NCBI RefSeq assembly: GCF_905200055.1
Contig: NZ_CAJKIS010000062.1
Location: forward strand, 1-10,900
DNA: 10,900 nt
Source of the DNA: an uncultured Fusobacterium sp.
Lineage (GTDB): Bacteria; Fusobacteriota; Fusobacteriia; Fusobacteriales; Fusobacteriaceae
Direction: 5' to 3'
Shown here: positions 6,478-10,900 of the stretch, in pieces
Numbering within the stretch: position 1 is the stretch's first letter
How the letters are laid out: each line of letters starts with the position of its first letter
Program-made: the position numbers and the translations under genes
The notes under the pieces: generated by a model
Told to the model about the DNA's origin: nothing
Seen by the model: only the letters and a program-made list of their open reading frames with translations
Database searches by the model: none

Positions 6478-6523
6478 AAAGCTGGATAAAATTGATAATT
6501 TAATCAATACTCATACCAGCTTT
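6470..6523 (-). terminator. Terminator of the RodA/FtsW-family gene
   Basis: Arms 6516-6523 and 6478-6485 (AAAGCTGG/CCAGCTTT on the minus strand) form an 8-bp stem around an inner stem (6491-6496 with 6503-6508, ATTGAT/ATCAAT). The minus RNA continues with a TTTTTT run and TATTG. It begins just after the rodA/ftsW stop codon, so its assignment is firm. Confidence -1.
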
Positions 6524-6529
6524 AAAATT

Positions 6530-7792
6530 TTATAATCTATTATCTTTATGATTATTTATATTAAGTATTATTCCCAAAGAAGCAAACACTGTTACCAAAG
6601 AACTTCCACCATAACTAAATATTGGCATTGGAATTCCAAAAACTGGTAGCATTCCCAATGCCACATATATATTAATTAATACTTGAGTTATAATATAGCC
6701 TCCAATTCCCATTGCTAAATATTTCCCAAAATAATCTTTTGTATCCATAGCAATACTTTTTATAATATTAAAAATTACTAAAAATAAAACTATTAAAATA
6801 AACATCCCTAAAAAACCAAGTTCCTCTCCATAAGAGGCTAAAATAAAATCTGTACTTACTTCTGGAAGGTACTTATATTTTTGAACTCCATTACCAAAAT
6901 TTTTACCTATTATTCCTCCACTACCAAAGGCTATAAGTGATTGTCCCACTTGATAACCTATAGCATTATCATATTCATTTGTTAATAATCCAGTTATAAA
7001 ACTTGTTATTCTTCTCAATCTAAAATGAGCTCCTGTTAAATCTACAAAATTATATATCCAGTAGAAAGCTCCACTAACAACTACTACCCCTGCAGAAACA
7101 ACTGCTATTATTAACCTCATATCTATTTTTGATAAAAACATCATAAATAAAAGAATACATATATAATGAAGAGTTGTTCCCAAATCTCCTTGTAAATAAA
7201 TAAAAACACCAAAAAGTACGGGAATAGGAATTATATATAAAAATATCTCCATATTTCTAAACTTTTCTTTTTCAGCTCTTTCAAAGAGACGGGCTAATAT
7301 AATAATAAATGGTAGTTTCAAAAACTCTGCTGGCTGAATAGTAAAACCTGGTAATTTTATCCACCCATAAGCTCCTTTATTTTTAGGGACTAAATTAGGT
7401 AAAAATTTTGCTGCAAAAAGAACAAATAAAAGTATTCCCAAAGACCCTACTAAAATTATAAAAGCTATTCTTTTTTTATTGTAAAATTTATAATTTATAA
7501 AAGCTCCAGCTCCAAAAAAACATATAGCTAAACCTATATATGCTAAATAATTTCTAAAATATTTTATACCTTTGCTATAGATCATATAAAAATTTACACT
7601 AAACATATTTAAAATAGCAAAAACAAGTAAAATTAACAAACTCACACCAAACCCAAAAGCTCTTTTTCTTCTTCTTTCATTATCATCTCTTTTTAATTTA
7701 TCTTTATTTATTTGATTCATCTTATAATAAAGATTTTTATCTTCATTTATATTATTTTTTATTTCATCACCTATATTTTTACTAACAGACAT
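6530..7792 (-). CDS. RodA/FtsW/SpoVE family (SEDS) peptidoglycan glycosyltransferase
   Basis: This 420-residue multi-pass membrane protein polymerises lipid II into glycan strands together with a class B penicillin-binding protein. After a charged cytoplasmic N-terminus of about 45 residues come roughly ten hydrophobic segments. Family motifs (numbered from the chosen start) are GAYGWIKLPGFTIQPAEFLK at about 140-159, QGDLGTT at 201-207, TDFILASYGEELGFLG at 314-329 with the probable catalytic Asp315, and GMLPVFGIPMPIFSYGGSS at 380-398. The GIPMP-type end is closer to RodA than FtsW, but the pair cannot be separated safely here, so no symbol is given. The ATG at 7792 has AGGAGG five bases upstream; an in-frame TTG at 7813 would place that site inside the gene. 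It is a single-gene unit with its own terminator. Confidence -1.
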   Translation of the reverse strand: MSVSKNIGDEIKNNINEDKNLYYKMNQINKDKLKRDDNERRRKRAFGFGVSLLILLVFAILNMFSVNFYMIYSKGIKYFRNYLAYIGLAICFFGAGAFINYKFYNKKRIAFIILVGSLGILLFVLFAAKFLPNLVPKNKGAYGWIKLPGFTIQPAEFLKLPFIIILARLFERAEKEKFRNMEIFLYIIPIPVLFGVFIYLQGDLGTTLHYICILLFMMFLSKIDMRLIIAVVSAGVVVVSGAFYWIYNFVDLTGAHFRLRRITSFITGLLTNEYDNAIGYQVGQSLIAFGSGGIIGKNFGNGVQKYKYLPEVSTDFILASYGEELGFLGMFILIVLFLVIFNIIKSIAMDTKDYFGKYLAMGIGGYIITQVLINIYVALGMLPVFGIPMPIFSYGGSSLVTVFASLGIILNINNHKDNRL

Positions 7793-7861
7793 TTTTCCTC
7801 CTGTTTTTATCAATTACTTTATTATCATTTATATAAAATATAATTAATCTATTACTATAAG

Positions 7862-7890
7862 ATGATACCCTATATTTTATTTTTTGTACA
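7862..7890 (-). promoter_or_regulatory. Candidate promoter of the RodA/FtsW-family gene
   Basis: On the minus strand TGTACA (7885-7890, four of six consensus bases) and TATCAT (7862-7867, five of six) are 17 bases apart. The leader would be about 65 bases. AT-rich surroundings offer weaker alternatives nearer the start, so this is moderate evidence only. Confidence -1.
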
Positions 7891-7899
7891 TACTTTTCT

Positions 7900-7933
7900 A
7901 AAAAACATAGCTATAAAAATATAAATTTATAGC
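7900..7933 (-). terminator. Terminator of the GltS-type transporter gene
   Basis: Arms 7926-7933 and 7910-7917 (GCTATAAA/TTTATAGC) form an 8-bp stem with an 8-base loop. On the minus strand the stem is followed by TATGTTTTTT, and preceding A's can extend it. It starts about 18 bases after the transporter stop codon. Confidence -1.
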
Positions 7934-7951
7934 GATTTTAGTTTTTTATTT

Positions 7952-9268
7952 TTATTTAATAAATTTTTTCATAAAAAAATTAAGAGCTGAAAATAAAATT
8001 AACATTACTATAGTTATTATTAAAGCCGATAATACTCCTTTTGATATCCATAAATCAAGAATTACTCCAACAAGAACAAAACTCCATGATGTTAAAGCAT
8101 AACAAAGAGTATGATCTGCAAAAGCTGAGCTTTTAAGATTTGGATCTGTAACTCTTAAAAGTAAAAGTCCTGTTATAAAGATTCCTGTGTTCATTCCAAA
8201 ACTTATAATTGAATGTTCAAACCAATCTTCCTTTATATAAAGTTTACTAAAAAGAAATATATAAATAAAAGTAAAAATAAAACCAAGTACAACAACAAAA
8301 ATTATAGGAATTATATATTGATATATAAGTTTTACGGGCATACTGGCAATAGCCGCAATGATTGCATACTCTGTAAGCATCCCTGAAAGTTTTGCTTTTA
8401 TTTTACTATCTACAAGGTGTTGAAGATTAAGTTTACACATAATCCCCCATACACCGAACATTATAAATATAGCATATGTCCATACAGCTATACTTTTTAA
8501 ATAGATAACATTATTTACTTTTATAAAATTGAATACCCAATATGCTAAAGCTGTAACACTAAGAATTAAAGCTGCATGAAAACCTAAACTATCAATAGAT
8601 GTAGAAAAAGTTGTTTCTCTTCCTAAAGAATTTTGCTTGGTTATATCTTTCTCATAACCTCTCTTTAAAGATTCCGGAATATTTTCTGGCTTTTCTATGT
8701 ATTTACACATCTTTTTTCTTGCTCCAACATTTATAATTAACATCCCTAGAAGAATACCTCCTACAAGTCCAAATGTTGCAATAGCCGATCCTACTCCTTG
8801 TGAAATATTCCAATAAGATAGATCTCTTTCTTTTAGCATACTTGATAAAATTCCTATTGTCCCATGTCCTCCTGCAAAAGCAAATTCAAGTTCAGCTCCA
8901 AAAATAGGATAAAGGCTAGGTATAAATCTTTTTAAAATTAAATATGAAACCATTCCTACTATTAATTGTAACATTGTTACTCCCATCATAATAAGTCCAT
9001 GAGGCAAAACATTTTTTAGCTTATCCTTAGGAGCTAAAACTAATCCTAAAGGTATCGAAGCAACAATAGGAACTATAAGGATACTTGGAATTTTAGAATA
9101 GATGCTAATGTATTCTTTATTAACTGGTAGCATTAAAAGTAAAAATCCTCCTATTACTGATGCTGGTAAAAATAAATTTTGTAAAAGTTTAATCTTGGCT
9201 CTTAAAATTACTCCTATAAGTAAAAAAATACTTAAAAGTCCAAGACTGTAAATAAAAGTCATTGTCAT
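7952..9268 (-). CDS. GltS-type sodium-coupled amino-acid symporter
   Basis: This 438-residue membrane protein belongs to the GltS sodium:glutamate symporter family. It has an inverted two-half design: hydrophobic helices fill about 5-180, a hydrophilic middle loop spans 183-228, and further helices run from 230 to the end. Re-entrant signatures appear as FAGGHGTIG at 131-139 in the first half and SFGMNTGIFITGLLLLRVTDP at 356-376 in the second. The ATG at 9268 is chosen because AGGAGG lies five bases upstream; ATG at 9262 is a poorer second option. It is divergent from D-serine ammonia-lyase across 217 bases. The family usually carries glutamate, but the neighbour makes D-serine or another small amino acid a possible substrate; this is inference only. 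The gene is monocistronic, ending at a hairpin terminator. Confidence -1.
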   Translation of the reverse strand: MTMTFIYSLGLLSIFLLIGVILRAKIKLLQNLFLPASVIGGFLLLMLPVNKEYISIYSKIPSILIVPIVASIPLGLVLAPKDKLKNVLPHGLIMMGVTMLQLIVGMVSYLILKRFIPSLYPIFGAELEFAFAGGHGTIGILSSMLKERDLSYWNISQGVGSAIATFGLVGGILLGMLIINVGARKKMCKYIEKPENIPESLKRGYEKDITKQNSLGRETTFSTSIDSLGFHAALILSVTALAYWVFNFIKVNNVIYLKSIAVWTYAIFIMFGVWGIMCKLNLQHLVDSKIKAKLSGMLTEYAIIAAIASMPVKLIYQYIIPIIFVVVLGFIFTFIYIFLFSKLYIKEDWFEHSIISFGMNTGIFITGLLLLRVTDPNLKSSAFADHTLCYALTSWSFVLVGVILDLWISKGVLSALIITIVMLILFSALNFFMKKFIK

Positions 9269-9334
9269 TTCTTCCTCCTAAAAAAATATTGTATTACTAT
9301 AGTATCATACTAAATAGATAAATTAGCATAAATT

Positions 9335-9382
9335 TTATAAAATATCTACTTTTTTCAAAATATTCAATTAGATATTTTATAA
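9335..9382. repeat. 14-bp perfect inverted repeat in the gltS-dsdA gap
   Basis: TTATAAAATATCTA (9335-9348) is exactly reverse-complemented at 9369-9382, with a 20-base spacer. It lies almost midway between the two divergent genes. It could be paired half-sites for a looping or tetrameric regulator, or an RNA hairpin in a transcript from either side. No T-run follows in a position that would make it a terminator of a known gene. Confidence -1.
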
Positions 9383-9417
9383 TTTAATATTTATAAAGTT
9401 CTCTTTTACTAAAATTA

Positions 9418-9443
9418 TGTTATAATATTACTAATTATAGTAA
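9418..9443 (+). promoter_or_regulatory. dsdA promoter with overlapping inverted repeat
   Basis: TGT-TATAAT (9418-9426) is an extended -10 with a perfect hexamer; the -35 region is weak. The predicted start near 9433 falls in the centre of TTACTA-ATTA-TAGTAA (9428-9443), a good position for a repressor. The leader is about 53 bases and ends in GGAGG at 9477-9481. Confidence -1.
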
Positions 9444-9485
9444 ATTTAATTTAGAAAAATAAATCTAGATTTCTATGGAGGAAAT

Positions 9486-10814
9486 ATGATTATTGAAGAG
9501 ATGATGAAACTTAGAAATGAAGCTGTAAGAAAAATAGCTGAAAAAAAAGAATTTGTATGGATTAATCCAAATGAAATAAACTATTCTAAATATGAAAAAA
9601 GTCTTCCTATCTCTGATGCACAACTTAAAGATGCTGAAGACCGTTTAAAAAGATTTGCTCCTTTTATACAAAAAGTATTTCCTGAAACAATTAATACAAA
9701 TGGAATTATTGAATCTCCTTTAGAAGAGATTTTTAATATGCAAAAAGAACTTGAAAAAAAATATAATGTAACTATTCCTGGGAAATTGTATTTAAAAATG
9801 GATAGTCACCTTCCAGTAGCTGGTTCAATAAAAGCTAGAGGAGGAGTTTATGAGGTGTTAAAGCATGCTGAAGAGTTAGCTATTAATGCTGGAATCCTAT
9901 CTCTTGATGATGATTATTCAATATTGGCTAATGAAAAATTTAGAAAATTTTTCTCACAATTTAAAGTACAAGTTGGTTCAACAGGTAATTTGGGCTTAAG
10001 CATAGGTATAACAAGTGCAGCTATTGGCTTTGAAGTAATCGTACATATGTCAGCAGATGCAAAACAATGGAAAAAAGATATGTTAAGAAGTAAAGGTGTC
10101 ACTGTAATAGAATATGCTGACGATTATGGAAAAGCTGTTGAAGAGGGAAGAAAAAATTCAGATGCTGATCCTAACAGTTATTTTGTAGATGATGAAAAAT
10201 CAATAAATCTATTTTTAGGATACACAGTAGCAGCTTCAAGAATAAAAAAACAATTTGATAAAAAAGGTATTATCATAGATAAAGAGCATCCGTTATTAGT
10301 ATATATTCCTTGTGGTGTTGGAGGAGCCCCTGGAGGGGTGGCTTATGGTCTTAAAAGAATTTTCAAGGAAAATGTTTACATCTTCTTTATAGAACCAGTT
10401 CTTGCTCCTTGTATGGTTCTTGGAATGGCAACAGGATTATATGAAAATATTTGTGTACGTGATATTGGAATCTATGGATTAACTCATGCTGATGGACTTG
10501 CAGTAGGAAGAGCTTCAGGACTTGTATCTCAATTAATGAATCCTATTTTAAGTGGAATTTTTACATTGGAGGATTATAAACTTTATGATTATTTAAGAGA
10601 TCTTAATAATTCTGAAAAAATAAAAATTGAACCATCTTCTTGTGCTGCTTTTGAAGGTCCAATCACTCTTATGAAATATGAAAATAGTAAAAAGTATATA
10701 GAGGAAAAAATAGGCAAAAATATAGAAAATACTTATCATATTTGTTGGGCAACAGGAGGAAGAATGGTTCCTCAAGAAGATATGGAAAAGTTTTTAACAA
10801 CTCATTTAAAATAA
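9486..10814 (+). CDS. dsdA: D-serine ammonia-lyase (D-serine dehydratase), PLP-dependent
   Basis: This 442-residue fold-type II PLP enzyme converts D-serine to pyruvate and ammonia in the cytoplasm. The PLP lysine is Lys116 in PVAGSIKARGG (110-120). The substrate loop is STGNLG at 165-170, the phosphate-binding glycine loop is GVGGAPGG at 277-284, and family blocks FFIEPVLAPCMVLGM (300-314) and LTHADGLAVGRASGLV (332-347) match E. coli DsdA closely. Length equals the family norm (about 440). The start is certain: GGAGG five bases upstream. It is the only plus-strand gene and is divergent from a GltS-type transporter. It probably serves catabolism or detoxification of D-serine, which inhibits bacteria by disturbing pantothenate and serine metabolism. 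No clear terminator follows; an apparent insertion-sequence end begins 33 bases after the stop. Confidence -1.
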   Translation: MIIEEMMKLRNEAVRKIAEKKEFVWINPNEINYSKYEKSLPISDAQLKDAEDRLKRFAPFIQKVFPETINTNGIIESPLEEIFNMQKELEKKYNVTIPGKLYLKMDSHLPVAGSIKARGGVYEVLKHAEELAINAGILSLDDDYSILANEKFRKFFSQFKVQVGSTGNLGLSIGITSAAIGFEVIVHMSADAKQWKKDMLRSKGVTVIEYADDYGKAVEEGRKNSDADPNSYFVDDEKSINLFLGYTVAASRIKKQFDKKGIIIDKEHPLLVYIPCGVGGAPGGVAYGLKRIFKENVYIFFIEPVLAPCMVLGMATGLYENICVRDIGIYGLTHADGLAVGRASGLVSQLMNPILSGIFTLEDYKLYDYLRDLNNSEKIKIEPSSCAAFEGPITLMKYENSKKYIEEKIGKNIENTYHICWATGGRMVPQEDMEKFLTTHLK

Positions 10815-10847
10815 TTAATATTGTTATTGAAAAAGGATCTAAATCAT

Positions 10848-10900
10848 TGTAGTGAACCCATTTTCTTAGACACTATATTTTAATTATTGATTAACAAGGA
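10848..10900 (+). mobile_element. Probable terminal inverted repeat of an IS150-group (IS3 family) insertion sequence, truncated by window edge
   Basis: The sequence starting TGTAGTGAACCCATTTTC and continuing TTAGACAC closely follows the IS150 end as I remember it (TGTACTGCACCCATTTTG, then TTGGAC), about 20 of 25 positions. The end points to the right, and TAACAAGGA at the window edge could be the ribosome site of the first transposase frame just beyond. No transposase codons lie inside the window, so this rests on the end sequence alone. The motif was recalled, not searched. Confidence -1.

Larger units (their letters stand above)
9269..9485. promoter_or_regulatory. Divergent gltS-dsdA control region with several inverted repeats
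   Basis: This 217-base gap must hold both promoters. The dsdA side has a recognisable extended -10. The gltS side has only weak candidates (for example TTGAAT, 17 bases, TATTTT on the minus strand). Three symmetrical elements are visible: TACTATAGTA at 9295-9304 overlapping TAGTAT-C-ATACTA at 9300-9312 near gltS, a 14-bp inverted repeat at 9335-9348/9369-9382 in the centre, and TTACTA-N4-TAGTAA at 9428-9443 on the dsdA start site. Together they suggest one regulator acting on both genes. AT-rich composition raises the chance background for each. Confidence -1.

Noticed and set aside
9914..10102. Minus-strand open frame opposite dsdA (and another at 10593-10775)
   Set aside because: Antisense shadows of a conserved enzyme; composition is typical of reverse reading of AT-rich coding sequence.
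1..10900. CRISPR arrays, tRNA or rRNA genes, phage or defence genes
   Set aside because: No regularly spaced repeats, no tRNA cloverleaf or rRNA segments, and no such protein families were seen in either strand.

Overview
The window is AT-rich, uses strong GGAGG-type ribosome sites and T-tailed intrinsic terminators, and has compact operons. Its gene set is anaerobe-like: NifX/DUF134 cluster, secreted fumarate reductase, RNase M5, GltS, DsdA. This points to a low-GC anaerobe, most likely a Fusobacterium or close relative. The genus is inferred from gene style and base composition, not from a marker gene.

Layout. Everything from position 1 to about 9268 that codes is on the minus strand; only dsdA is on the plus strand. 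(1) 1-1253 is a minus-strand operon of a DUF134 regulator, two NifX/NifB-type metal-cluster-binding proteins (one with a His/Asp/Cys-rich tail) and the start of a MinD/Mrp-type ATPase cut by the window edge. A consensus promoter with a perfect 14-bp palindrome at its start site drives it. (2) 1407-2813 is an exported FAD-only fumarate reductase with its own consensus promoter and terminator. (3) 2928-3488 is RNase M5. (4) 3609-6272 is an operon of a DUF896 protein, asparaginyl-tRNA synthetase and a membrane-anchored esterase, with a clear promoter and terminator. (5) 6530-7792 is a RodA/FtsW-family (SEDS) cell-wall polymerase. (6) 7952-9268 is a GltS-type transporter, divergent from (7) D-serine ammonia-lyase at 9486-10814. 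(8) At 10848 what looks like the terminal inverted repeat of an IS150-group (IS3 family) insertion sequence begins and runs out of the window.

How they work together. The first operon looks like a self-regulated iron-sulfur or metal-cofactor handling module. The GltS-like transporter and DsdA share a 217-bp control region full of inverted repeats and may form an amino-acid uptake and deamination unit. The remainder is housekeeping (translation, 5S rRNA maturation, wall synthesis) plus anaerobic respiration. The least explained parts are the DUF134/NifX/ATPase operon with its palindrome and the internal hairpin, and the repeat-rich gltS-dsdA intergenic region.
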